NCBI GenBank assembly: GCA_028865235.1
Contig: CP114561.1
Location: 2,252,001-2,316,000, forward strand
Direction of reading: 5' to 3'
Origin: Candidatus Manganitrophus sp.
Lineage (GTDB): Bacteria; Nitrospirota; Nitrospiria; SBBL01; Manganitrophaceae
DNA length: 64,000 bases
Below the pieces are notes generated by a model, which was not told the origin of the DNA, did not search any database, and was given only the letters and a program-made list of their open reading frames with translations. Shown here in pieces: positions 46,244 through 56,001 of the stretch; the first letter of the stretch is position 1; every line of letters begins with the position of its first letter. Both the position numbers and the translations under genes were made by a program.

Positions 46244-49200
46244 TCATCGTGCTTCGATTAAATCGGGAATCATCGTGATCGCATCCGACAATTCGGGCGC
46301 CAGGGGGCCGATCTCTTTTTCGAGAAGTGATGCGACCTGGTCGGCGCCGAGCCGCAGGACGGTCTCCTGAAAAGATTCGCCCGCAAGACGATCGGTCGCG
46401 ACGATTCCGAGCAGCGCGTCGACGGTCGGCACGACCATCTCTTCGGTAATCCCTTTTCGGACCATCGCCCCCAAGCGAATCCCCCCCTCGACCTGGCCGC
46501 CGAGGAAGAGTTGATAAGAAAACCGTCGCAGCTCGCCGACCGGCGTCATCGTTCCGGCGAGGCCGATGTCGGCGACCTGATGTTTGGCGCAGCTGTTGGG
46601 GCAGCCGGAGAGATGAATCGAGATCGACTGGAAAAGCGCCGCCTTCTCCGGCGCTTCCGGACGGAAGCGCAATAGATCGCGCGCCGCCCCCTGCGAATTG
46701 GTCACGGCGAGGGTGCAGAATTCGGTGCCGGGACAGGCGAGCAGCGCAGGGCCGCTCTCTTTTCCTTTGAGCGACAAGCCGGCCGCTTTCAAGGCCTGAA
46801 CGGCCCGGCCGATCTTCCGGATCGGAATCCAGTGGAGGGCGAGATTTTGGTCTTTCGTAAAGTGGACGATCCCGTTTCCATGCCGCCGCGCGACCCGGCT
46901 GACGGCCCGGAGCTGCTCCGCGCGCAGCTCGCCGAGCGGAACGGCCACGGTCAGCCGGACATACCCCGGCTGCCGCTGCGGAAGAATGCCGGGGGTGTTC
47001 GGGATCGAAACGGGATTGAGGCGGTTTCCGATTCGCTTCCAGAGAGGGGGCCGCCGCCCCGGGTCGGCCAAAGAAGGGAGGGGGACCTCCCGGTTCTCGG
47101 GGAGATTCTGTTTTTCCAGGAAGACCTTCTCGAACATCTCGATAAATTCCTCCCGGCCCCACTGCTCGATCAGATATTTCAGCCGCGACTTCGCCTTGTT
47201 CCGGTTGCCGAACTTGGTGTGAATGGCGAAGATCGCCTGACAGGCCGCCAGCGCATCGGGGGGGGAGAGAAACTCCTTCAGCTTGAATCCGAGCATCGGA
47301 TGGGCCCCCAAGCTTCCTCCGACCCAGAGCTCGAAACCGAGATGCCGTCGCCCGTCCTCTGTCTTGCGCTCGACGGCAACGAATCCGATGTCATTGATGA
47401 TGGCATCGGAGGCGCACGCCCGGCATCCGGCAAAATAGACATTCAGGCGGTTCGGCATCGTCGGGTTGATCAGGTCCGACCGCTTCACGAAATAATCGGT
47501 GATCCGCTGCGCCCAGGGCTGAACATCGAAGAGGCCGTCGGACGCCACCCCCCGTGCGGGCAGGCCATGACGTTCCGCAAGGTGTGACCGCAAGCCGACC
47601 GGGTCGAAAGACCGATCGTCTCCAGTTTCTCGAAAATCTCCAACGAATCTTCCACGCGGATCCAATGCAGCTCCATGCTCTGGCGGACGGTGAGGTGGCC
47701 CCATCCCCGGCCGTGGGTCTCTGCGAGGTCGGCCAGCCCCATCAGCTGCCTGTGGGTGACCGCCCCTCCCGGGATGCGAATCCGGAGCATGAAGTAGCCG
47801 GGATGTTTCTGGCTGCAAATGCCGTAGGTCTTCAGACGATAGTAGTCTTCAGGCGCCAGGGCCCGGGTCCCCTCCTCCCGCAGCCGGTCAAAATCGATCC
47901 CCAACCCTTCCTGTTTGACCTTCTCCAGGTCGAGCGTCTTGAGCGCCCCCGGTCCTGTTTTTGTGGGGGACTTCTCCGCAACGATCGCCGTTGCAGGCCC
48001 CTTGGCCGGCGTCTTTGTCGCCTCGCCGAGAAGATCTTCCACCAATTGACTGCAACTTCCGCAGCCGGTCGTCGCCTGTGTGCAGGCGGCCACCTCGTCG
48101 CGGCTCTTGAGTCCCTTCTCCCGGATCGCGGCGAGGATCATCCCTTTCGTGACGCTGTTGCAGTTGCAGACCAGGTCGGTTTCCCGCAGCGCGGCCACGC
48201 CGCTTGCGGCCCCCGCTCCCCCTTCGACCGAGACATTTCCGAGGAGCGACGATTTAATCTCGCCGATCTCCTCCCCCTTCTGGATCAGGTTAAAGAGCCG
48301 GGGACCGTCTTTGTTGTCGCCGAGGAGGATCATCCCCGCCAATCGGTTCTGGCGGATCACACATTTTTTGTAGATCGCCTTTTCGGTGTCGACGAAGATC
48401 AGCTCCTCCGCCCCCCGTCCTCCCAGAAAATCGCCGGCGGAGGTGAGATGAATCCCGGCGACCTTCAGTGTCGTCGCGCAGAGGGTTCCGGGGTAGCGAC
48501 GTTGATTCTTCCCGACCAGGACATCGGCCAACACCTCCGCTTGCTCCTTCAGCGGCGCGATCAGCCCATAGGTTTTCTCCCGATGCTCGATGACATCCCC
48601 GACGGCGTAGATCCCGGGGAGGCTCGTCGCCATTCGATCGTCGACGAGAATGCCCCGGTTCGTCCTCAATCCGATCTGTCGGGCGAGGGTCAGGTTCGGC
48701 CGGATGCCGGTGCAGATCAGCGCCATCCCGGCGGGAAGATCCTCTCCGGTGGTGAGGCGAACGCCGGCGACCTGCTCTTCTCCGAGGATCGCCTCCGCGG
48801 TGGTTTTGAGCAGGACCCGGATCCCCATCCGTTCGAGCTCCCGTTTCAAGAGAGAGGCCCCGGCCGGATCGAGCTGCTGCTCCATCAGCCGGTCGCCGAG
48901 ATGGGCGACGGTGACCGACACCCCGTAGTTGATCAGCCCTCGCGCCGCCTCCAAGCCGAGCAGCCCCCCGCCGATCACGACGGCGCGCCGGCTCGACCGG
49001 GCCGCGGCGACGATCCGCTCCGTCTCTTCCAACGTTCGAAAAAGAAAGACCCCCTTCTTCTCCCGGCCCGGAATCGGCGGGACGAAAGGGACCCCGCCGA
49101 CGGCGAGGACAAGGGCATCGTAAGGGGCGGCGCCGCCGTCGGCATTCGTCACATACTTGGAAACCGGATCGATCCCGGTGATCGCCAAACCGAGCTTTGC

Positions 49201-49431
49201 GTCGATCCCCCGCTCGGCATACCAGGTCCGCGGCCGGGTGAAGATCCGCTCGGCCTCGGTTTTTCCGGCGAGCAGATCGGAGAGGAGAATCCGATTGTAG
49301 TGGGTCTGCGGCTCATCGCCGAAGAGGGTGATCGAAAGGGGGGCGCCGGTTTTCAATAGGGCCTCCACCACGGCGATCCCCGCCATCCCGTTTCCGATCA
49401 CCACCACCCGCAGTTTAGATTGATTCGTCAT
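46244..49431 (-). CDS. NirB-type FAD/[2Fe-2S] domain fused to sirohaem nitrite reductase, one frame break
   Basis: About 1,062 residues, ATG 49431. N-terminal FAD/NAD(P)-binding domains open with VVVIGNGMAGIAVVEAL and contain VVIGGGLLGLEAARGL. A BFD-like [2Fe-2S] domain shows VCNCNSVTKG and TGCGSCSQLV near residues 430-470. A long linker with AEKSPTKT leads to the sirohaem reductase: HLTVRQSMELHW, then after a frame break in the CCCCCC run near 47547 the ligands ACPGTEFC and SGCPNSC (CX5C, CX3C). It should reduce nitrite to ammonium with six electrons from NAD(P)H. It is longer than NirB (about 840) because it holds both reductase halves. The operon has P-II genes on both sides. Confidence 0.88.
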
Positions 49432-49438
49432 CGATCCT

Positions 49439-49771
49439 TCACTCCGACACCGACTCCGTCTCTTTTGTCCCTGTCCGGATGGTGTAGCTCTCCGAGACCT
49501 CCTGGACGAAGATCTTCCCGTCGCCCGGGTGGCCCGTCTCGGCCCCCTGCTCGATGGCGGCGATCGCCCGGGGATACTCTTCCTCGCTGACGATGAGCAG
49601 GAGCATCGACTTGGAGAGGATGTCGTAATGAACCGGCCCCACCTGGATCCCGCGTTGCTTCCCGCGCCCGAGCACCGGCATCTTCGTGACGGCAAAAAGT
49701 CCGGCCGCTTCCAGACGGCCCAGGACCGCCTCTTCCCGCTCGGGGCGGATGATCGCGCGAATCAGCTTCAT
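49439..49771 (-). CDS. P-II family nitrogen regulator (NifI1-like), upstream of NirBA
   Basis: A 110-residue P-II protein, similar to the one at 45916. The core MKLIRAIIRPEREEAVLGRL, the short T-loop GRGKQRGIQVGPVHYD, and the nucleotide loop TGHPGDGKIFVQEVSE are present. The C-terminus is an acidic, Thr-rich tail. It lies six bases after the molybdoenzyme-P-II gene and seven bases before nirBA, so it is in the same operon. Confidence 0.9.
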   Translation of the reverse strand: MKLIRAIIRPEREEAVLGRLEAAGLFAVTKMPVLGRGKQRGIQVGPVHYDILSKSMLLLIVSEEEYPRAIAAIEQGAETGHPGDGKIFVQEVSESYTIRTGTKETESVSE

Positions 49772-49777
49772 TTTCTT

Positions 49778-50893
49778 TCACCCTCCATCAGATCGCCTCT
49801 CCCCCCGCTCGTCGGTGCTGATCCGGACGGCGTCGTCGATGTCAACGACGAAGATCTTGCCGTCGCCGTAGGCCCCCTTTCCGGTCCGGTTCGCTTTCAT
49901 TAAGGCGGCGATCACCGCCGGAACGCGGACGGCGTCGATCATGATCGAGAAATATTGTTTCGGCATAAACTTGATTGCGACCGGCTCCCCTTTTTCCGAC
50001 TGAAATCGAAGCCCCCGCTGGCGGCTCCGGCCGAGGACCGTCGTGGTCGTATACGAATAGATGCCGGCCGCTTCCAGCGCCTGGCGGGTCGCCAGCTGCT
50101 TGCCGGGGCGAACCAGGGTGATGACCTCTTTTAATGTCGCCTGCCGCGGCGGCTGTTTCTTTTTGGGGACCGAATCGACCTGGCCGTGCACCGGGGGTTC
50201 CGGAGTCGAGATCGCGGCCGGGGGGGGGGGTGGAGATTGGCGCGATCTCGCTCCGTACCGGAGGGGGATCTCCGGATTTTCCCGCCGGGGGGACAATCTG
50301 AAATTGTCCCCGCCATTTGTCGTTCAATTGGCCGGTCGGGCTCTGGGCAAGCAGCCGCTTGATTCCGACCGGATCGTGCCGGAAGGCATGGATCGTATGG
50401 ACCCATTTGACGCTTTTATACCCTTGAAGAAAGGGAACGACCAATCGAAGCGGGCCGCCGTGGACTTCGGGGAGGGGCGATCCGTTTAATCCATATGCCA
50501 GCAGAACGCGTGGATCGCGGGCCTCGTCGCGCGAGAGCCCTTCGAAGAAGACCCGATCGCGGGAGTAAAAAGCGAAGTAGCCGTCGGGGTGGGTGTCGAT
50601 CTTGAAGGAATCGAGCAGATCGACGAGGCGGATTCCCTCCCACTCGACCTCCTCGACCCAGTTGAAGATCTGGCAGATGAACGGCACCTTCAGCTTCACG
50701 CGGGGGAGCTCGTGCAGCATCGGCCAGGAAATCAAACGCGGATGTTGTTCCAGGCCGGCGAGGTCGAGCGTCACCTCCTCCAGCGCGAGGGAGGGGGGAT
50801 CGGATAGAGGGAGAGGATCGGAAGCGGCATTGCATCAAAATCGATCCGGAAAAACTTGTCGGCAAATTTCGGTGGAAGGATTCCTTCCCGCAT
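49778..50893 (-). CDS. Sulfite-oxidase-family molybdopterin domain fused to a P-II domain, frame breaks
   Basis: Read from ATG 50893 (AAAGGGG upstream) to 49778, about 370 residues. Residues 1-220 match the SuoxMopt oxidoreductase fold: LPRVKLKVPFICQIFNW carries the likely Mo-ligand Cys, and VEWEGIRLVDLLDSF, HGGPLRLVVPFLQGYKSVKW follow. A Pro-rich linker of about 45 residues leads to a P-II domain resembling NifI2: TLKEVITLVRPGK, TVLGRSRQRGL, NRTGKGAYGDGKIFVVDIDDA. Frame changes lie in a run of Gs at about 50795 and in eleven Gs at 50220-50230. A free P-II starting at an internal GTG would lack a ribosome binding site, so fusion is the better reading. The eleven-G tract could also allow slippage. 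Confidence 0.75.
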
Positions 50894-50900
50894 GAAAACC

Positions 50901-50944
50901 CCTTTAAAAACGGAAAGGCGCCTGGAGAGATTCATCCAGGCGCC
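50901..50944 (-). terminator. Terminator-like hairpin in the leader of the molybdoenzyme/nitrite operon
   Basis: On the minus strand GGCGCCTGGA and TCCAGGCGCC (50944-50935 with 50926-50917) form a 10-base stem with an 8-base loop, followed by TTTCCGTTTTT. It ends only about 10-25 bases before the first gene's start codon. It could end the upstream SmbP-like transcript or act as an attenuator in the operon leader. Confidence 0.75.
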
Positions 50945-51125
50945 CTTGCCCGCAGACGTCGTTATCGTTGACCGAATATAGAGCAACAACCATGCCGGGG
51001 AGAGGGACCGGTCGGATCGGTTGATTTTTCGTGTGATTTAGGTCGGCTTGGGAATCGACTGGAAAGAAGCAGCGGTCGGCCGGCCGACATTTTTGTATCG
51101 CTTCCGACGAGAAGGGCCGGTCGGT

Positions 51126-51538
51126 CTACTTCAATGATTGGATCTGCTGGCGCAACTGCTTGGCGTGGAAGGAGGCCTTGCGGGAGGCATCGAGGGCGGG
51201 ATCGGTTTTTTCCGCCTCCCCCAGCCGGACCGCTTCTTTCGCCTTATTCAGAGTTGCCTTGATCGAGGTGAGGAGCGTTTCTTTTTTTCTTTGATCTTCG
51301 GAGAGGGGCTTGATTCCACCTCCTGGATCAACGCTTCGCTCCGCCGGATCATCTCCTGGCCATAACTGACGATCTCATGGTGATGCCCTTCGCTGCCGTG
51401 GGTGATCATATCGAGAGAGAGGCGATAAATCTCGTTGGAGAGCTGGCGGACCGACCGAAGCGATTCCCCCTCGGCCCGCGCTGGAACGTGGATCAAAAGC
51501 AAGATCAATAGAATGGGGATGAAAAGGCGGCTTTGCAT
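51126..51538 (-). CDS. Small exported metal-binding-like protein (SmbP-like), one frame break
   Basis: About 137 residues. The signal peptide MQSRLFIPILLILLLIHVPARA is followed by a helical region with His-rich turns: ITHGSEGHHHEIVSYGQEM. A frame break near 51318 leads to a second helical part (EAVRLGEAEKTDPALDASRK, SFHAKQLRQQ) ending at 51126. The pattern of HGxEAxxH helices resembles the periplasmic Cu-binding SmbP proteins of nitrifiers; this is a resemblance rather than a firm match. The start is ATG 51538. Confidence 0.65.
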
Positions 51539-51629
51539 TTCTCTCCCGAATGTTGTAAATAAATAACACGAAAAAAGAGGGAGGGTCAAGATTCTGTATC
51601 GGTTAATCAGGAAAAGTCTATTCTTGTAC

Positions 51630-53499
51630 ATGGTTTTGGCCGGCTTTCTCCTCCCGCTTTTCGCCGGGGCGGTCGGGGCGGCGGAGGGGGGTGGTCGGTT
51701 CAGCAGGGGGAGGTGACGTCGAACGGGCTCTGGGCGGTCCATTTCGTCTCGGCGAGCGAGGGATGGGCCGGGGGGGGCGATGGAACGATCCTCCACACCG
51801 CCGACGGCGGCGCGAGCTGGCGGGCGCAATACAAAGAGAAAGGGGAGCGGTTCTTCTCGCTTCATTTTTCCGATCGGCTCCACGGCTGGGCGATCAGCTG
51901 GACCGGCAAGATCCTCCATACGATCGATGGCGGCGGAAGCTGGCAGGAGCAGCCGAATCCGGAGCGGGTCTGGCTCTGGGATGTTTACTTTACCGATCGA
52001 TTAAACGGCTGGATCGTCGGCGACAAAGGGGTGATTCTCCATACCGCGGACGGCGGCCGGCGTTGGGAGGTTCAAAAAAGCGGGCAGACCGATCCGATTC
52101 TGGAGGTCTTCTTCATCGATCCGCAACGGGGATGGGCCGCCGGGTGGAACGGGATGATCCTCCAGACGCAGGACGGGGGCGAAAAGTGGACGGCGCAGAA
52201 GAGCGGGACGACCGCCGCGCTGGAGGCGATCTTCTTCATCGATCCGCTCCGGGGCTGGGCGGTCGGCCGGCAGGGGACGATCCTCCGGACGACCGACGGC
52301 GGCAAACGGTGGCAGCCGCAGCAAAGCGGCACGGAACATCTTCTCATCGGCGTGCAATTCGCCTCTCCGCAAATCGGCTGGGCCGCCGGCGGATCGGGAA
52401 CGATGCTGAAAACGGAAAACGGCGGGGCGACCTGGGAGAAGGTCGACGCCGCGGTGAACAAAACGTTCGAAGGGCTCTCGTTCGGCGACGACCGCCACGG
52501 GTGGGCGGTCGGATGGGGGGGGTGATCGTCCACACGCGGGACGGCGGCAAACGCTGGGAGACGCAGAACAACGGCTTCACCGACCGTTTCTTTCGGGTCC
52601 ACTTCGTCGATGAGCGGCACGGTTGGATTACCGGGGAGACCGGCACCATCCTCCACAGCAACGACGGCGGACGGAGCTGGACGCCTCAAGAGAGCGGAAC
52701 GGAGGAGTGGGTTTTGTCGGTCCATTTTACCTCGCCGCAGGAGGGATGGGCGGTCGGCGGCAAGGGGCTGCTCCTCCACACGGTCGATGGGGGGAAGCGC
52801 TGGGAGCGCCGGCAGAAGTTGACCGAGGCAAGCCTGGAAGGGATTTTTTTTCTGACCCCCAAGATCGGATGGGTCGTCGGCGAGACGGGGTTGATCTTCC
52901 GGACGGATGACGGCGGAAAGCGGTGGGACTTTCAACTCAGCGATACTCCCGCCAGTCTCACTGATGTCGTTTTTACCAGCGAGCGGAAGGGATGGGTCGT
53001 CGGCAGCGGGGGGACCCTGCTTCAGACGGAAGACGGCGGCAAGACATGGATCCCCTTTCGGCTTCCGACGAAGGGAACGCTCACCCGAATCCTTTTTCGT
53101 CCGCCGAACCGAGGATGGGTGGTCGGGGAAGAGGGGACCCTCCTGATGACCGAAGACGCCGGAAAAAGCTGGACGCCGATCGACACCGGAACGAAGGTGC
53201 CGCTTTGGGATCTCTCGATGCAGGGGCAGGAGGGATGGATGGTCGGCGATCTCGGAACGATCCTCTATACGAAAGATGGCGGAAAGTCGTGGGCGGAGCG
53301 TGACAGCGGGGTGACGCAGCGGCTGAACAGCATCTACTTTACCTCTCCCGCCCGGGGGTGGGCCGTCGGCAAGGGGGGGCTGATTCTCCAATACGGCGGT
53401 CCGGCGACCCCGCCGATGCAACAGGCGCCGGCCCAAGCGCCCTCCCGGACGAGCGATCGAACTTCCGAACCGTCGATACCGAGTAAGCGACCCCACTAA
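51630..53499 (+). CDS. Exported Ycf48-like beta-propeller protein with 13 repeats, two frame breaks
   Basis: About 620 residues. The signal peptide MVLAGFLLPLFAGAVGAA begins at ATG 51630 (a TTG six bases earlier is possible). There follow 13 repeats of about 43-46 residues ending in ILHTxDGGxxW and containing GWAVG, the pattern of Ycf48/photosystem II assembly factor propellers. Frames break in runs of Gs near 51690 and 52518; both sides continue the repeat phase. Thirteen units exceed the seven of Ycf48, so two propellers are expected. The tail is Pro/Gln-rich. In non-phototrophs such proteins bind exported enzymes or cofactors; the partner is unknown. Confidence 0.88.
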
Positions 53500-53510
53500 C
53501 CGAGGATGGC

Positions 53511-54224
53511 ATGGATCCGGCTCCCGATCGGCGATCTGAGTGGTTTGTTCCGCAATTCGGTCCCTTGAAGTTCCGGCTCTGGATCGGCCTGCTTTTTCTC
53601 CCCTATACCGGAATGGTCCTCGCCTTCACCGTCATCGGCGGGATGCTGGCCGAGATGGTCTTTTGGGACCGGGTGGGAGCAATCGTCCTTGTCTACTTCC
53701 TCGGCCTCGGGATCGCGGCGCATGCGGTCGATGCGATCGGGAGCAAAGGGCTGAAGCCGTGGGGGGAGCATTTCTCCAAGCGCCAGCTCTGGACGCTGGC
53801 CGTCGGCTCGCTCATTCTCGCCTATGGCATCGCCATCTACTACGCTGTTCTCGAGACGCCCCAGTTGTTGGTGATCGCCGTCATCGAAGGCTTCTTTCTC
53901 TTCGCGTACAACCTGGAGCTCTTCGAGGGCCGCTTCCACACCGACGGCTGGTTCGCCTTCTCCTGGGGGGTGCTCCCGGTCCTCGCCGGCTATGTTATCC
54001 AGACCAACCGGATCTCCCCGCCCGCCTTGATCGTGGCCGGCGCGATGGGGCTCTTCAGCCTGGTGGAGATCAACGCCTCCCGCCCTTACAAAGAGCTCAA
54101 GCGATCGGGCCGCCTCGATCCGCACCTCCATCAGGTCCGCTACGAAGCGATCCTCAAATGTGTAAGCTTGGGGGTGATGCTGCTGGCCGCCGGGATGGTG
54201 ACCTGGCGGCTGGGCGGCGGATAA
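53511..54224 (+). CDS. Polytopic membrane protein, family not recognised
   Basis: A 237-residue inner-membrane protein with about seven hydrophobic helices. A helix with LPYTGMVLAFTVIGGMLAEM opens the membrane part, and AAHAVDAIGSKGLKPWG follows in a loop. The layout hints at the UbiA prenyltransferase superfamily, but the two Asp-rich motifs are not clear, so I do not assign it. It starts 11 bases after the Ycf48-like gene, on the same strand. Confidence 0.75.
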   Translation: MDPAPDRRSEWFVPQFGPLKFRLWIGLLFLPYTGMVLAFTVIGGMLAEMVFWDRVGAIVLVYFLGLGIAAHAVDAIGSKGLKPWGEHFSKRQLWTLAVGSLILAYGIAIYYAVLETPQLLVIAVIEGFFLFAYNLELFEGRFHTDGWFAFSWGVLPVLAGYVIQTNRISPPALIVAGAMGLFSLVEINASRPYKELKRSGRLDPHLHQVRYEAILKCVSLGVMLLAAGMVTWRLGGG

Positions 54225-54313
54225 ATAAAACGAGTGATTCAGAAGGAAGAAGGAGAGAATTCCAAATCGGTCCCTACGTTGGGGAGCGCGTTTCGGCGGA
54301 GTGGTTGAAATCT

Positions 54314-55075
54314 TTAAGGGGCGGTCATTTCTTTTCGCGCGACGGCGATCTCTTCGGCGATCTTCTCGGCCCTGCTCGCTGCTTCGGCGGGGTCTTTTGC
54401 GGCGGAAATCGGTCTGCCGACCACAATATAATCCGCTCCATTTCTAATTGCATCTCCCGGAGTCATGATTCTTTTTTGATCGTCTTTCTTGATCTCGGCC
54501 CATACAGGGCGGATGCCCGGCGTGACAACAATAAAATCCCGGCCCATTTTTTCTTTGACCGCTCCGGCTTCATGTCCGGAGCAAACGACCCCGTCGCAAC
54601 CGGCCGCTTTCGCGATTTGAGCCAACTCCAATACCCTTTGGAGCGGTGTGATCTTCGAATTTTCCTGGTTGACGCTCGTCAACACCGTCACGCCGAGGAT
54701 CTTCGTTCCTTTTGTCTTGAATTTTTTGACCGCCTCTCCCACAAGGGCTTCCCCTTCGTATGTGTGGACCGTGATAAACTCAACCCCCCTCGTTTTGGAC
54801 GCGATGACGGAAGCCATGCCGCCGACCTGTTGCGGGATATCTTCGACCGACCGGCTCGAATATTTAATATCCAAAAAAAACTTAGCGGAGACCCCTTCGA
54901 TCCCTTCTATTTTGGCCAAGACATTCAGGCCCTCGCTTAAAAGCAGCGTCCATCCTATCTTAAATAAGCCGATCTTATCTTTTAAGGCTTCTATGAAGGG
55001 ACGCGCTTCTTCGAAGGATGGGTAGTCCAACGCGAAAATAATTCTTTGGTGGGGCAGGAGGGTGCTCTCTTTCAA
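54314..55075 (-). CDS. pyrF: Orotidine 5'-phosphate decarboxylase
   Basis: A 253-residue enzyme for the last step of UMP synthesis. The family motifs are FALDYPSFEEARPFI, FKIGWTLLLSEG, HTYEGEALVGEA and VTPGIRPVW, with GADYIVVGRPIS near the end. The active-site motif, usually DLKFHDIP, reads DIKYSSRSVEDIP, with extra residues between Lys and the second Asp. The sequence around it is unbroken. The start seems to be TTG 55075, since the first ATG lies too far inside. pyrE lies 5 kb away on the same strand. Confidence 0.9.
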   Translation of the reverse strand: MKESTLLPHQRIIFALDYPSFEEARPFIEALKDKIGLFKIGWTLLLSEGLNVLAKIEGIEGVSAKFFLDIKYSSRSVEDIPQQVGGMASVIASKTRGVEFITVHTYEGEALVGEAVKKFKTKGTKILGVTVLTSVNQENSKITPLQRVLELAQIAKAAGCDGVVCSGHEAGAVKEKMGRDFIVVTPGIRPVWAEIKKDDQKRIMTPGDAIRNGADYIVVGRPISAAKDPAEAASRAEKIAEEIAVARKEMTAP

Positions 55076-55244
55076 CCTAAACTCGCATAAGCCGGATTCA
55101 GTTTTAGGGCCATATTATATAGACGCGTTCGATCAAGTCAATATGTATTTAGAGGATGCGCAGAGGGATCGCTCGAGTTTTTATAGAGGCTCTGGCGGCG
55201 AGAAAGAGATTGCAACAATTCTATTTTCTTTTACGCGTGATCCT

Positions 55245-55970
55245 CTATCGTTCTTCTACAATATTGAGGCTCGGAACCGGTGAGGGGTCCGCTTTTTCGG
55301 AGTTTCGCCAAAGCCACCCGCAGGCGGTGACCACCATTAGGTCGAGGACGATGTAGAGAACGGTGACCCCCGCGGGCGGGTTTGCCGAGCTGATGGAAAG
55401 ATAGGGCACCTCCGGCAACCAATACCAGTTGCCGATGGCGGTGCCGACCCACTCCAACAGGATGGTGTAGACGGCGCAGGAGGAGAGAAGCAGCGGGTTC
55501 TCCGATTTCAGGAAGAGGACGAACGCCACCCCCCACCAGAGCATCCCCCATGTGTCGTTGAAGAAGAGGAAGCTGGCGGCGGCGTAAACCGTTCCCAAAA
55601 TGAGGACGGTCCGGGTGATGGCGGCGGCGTGTTTTTGGAGACTTTGCTCGCGGGCGGTCACGACCGCCAACGCGTAGAAGACGGCATGGCCCGGCGGGAC
55701 GTAGAGCGGGATGAGGGTGTGTTTGTAATCGTAGAGGCCCCACCCGATCGAAAGGACCACCTCGCCGGTCGTGGCGATGGCAATGGTTGTGAGGATCTGG
55801 CGCGGATCGAGTTCGGCCTTTCGGACGAAGAACCAAAGGAAGGTTGCCGTCGCCAGGCCCAGGCCGACCTGCGCGATCACGCCGGGACGTTCGAGCAGGA
55901 GGACTGCCGTCATGAAGGCGAGGGCGGTTGAGACGAGTAGTAGCCAGCGTGATTTCATGGGTGGGTTCAT
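55245..55970 (-). CDS. Polytopic membrane protein, unknown
   Basis: A 241-residue protein with seven or eight hydrophobic helices, ATG 55970. Notable loops are VRKAELDPRQ, SIGWGLYDYKHTLIPLYVPPGH and EWVGTAIGNWYWLPEVPYLSI. The conserved-looking Trp/Tyr/His loops resemble bacterial carotenoid-type or UbiA-like membrane enzymes, but I cannot name a family. It is a single-gene unit on the minus strand. Confidence 0.75.
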   Translation of the reverse strand: MNPPMKSRWLLLVSTALAFMTAVLLLERPGVIAQVGLGLATATFLWFFVRKAELDPRQILTTIAIATTGEVVLSIGWGLYDYKHTLIPLYVPPGHAVFYALAVVTAREQSLQKHAAAITRTVLILGTVYAAASFLFFNDTWGMLWWGVAFVLFLKSENPLLLSSCAVYTILLEWVGTAIGNWYWLPEVPYLSISSANPPAGVTVLYIVLDLMVVTACGWLWRNSEKADPSPVPSLNIVEER

Positions 55971-56001
55971 GACCTCCAGTAGTCAGGTTGGTATGAAAAG
56001 A

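Noticed and set aside
47554-49359. 601-codon plus-strand frame across the nitrite reductase gene
   Set aside because: Antisense shadow of the NirB-type domains; composition is Arg/Pro/Gly-rich with no motif.
52072-53496. 474-codon minus-strand frame across the Ycf48-like gene
   Set aside because: Shadow of the repeats on the other strand; its apparent repeats follow from the real ones.
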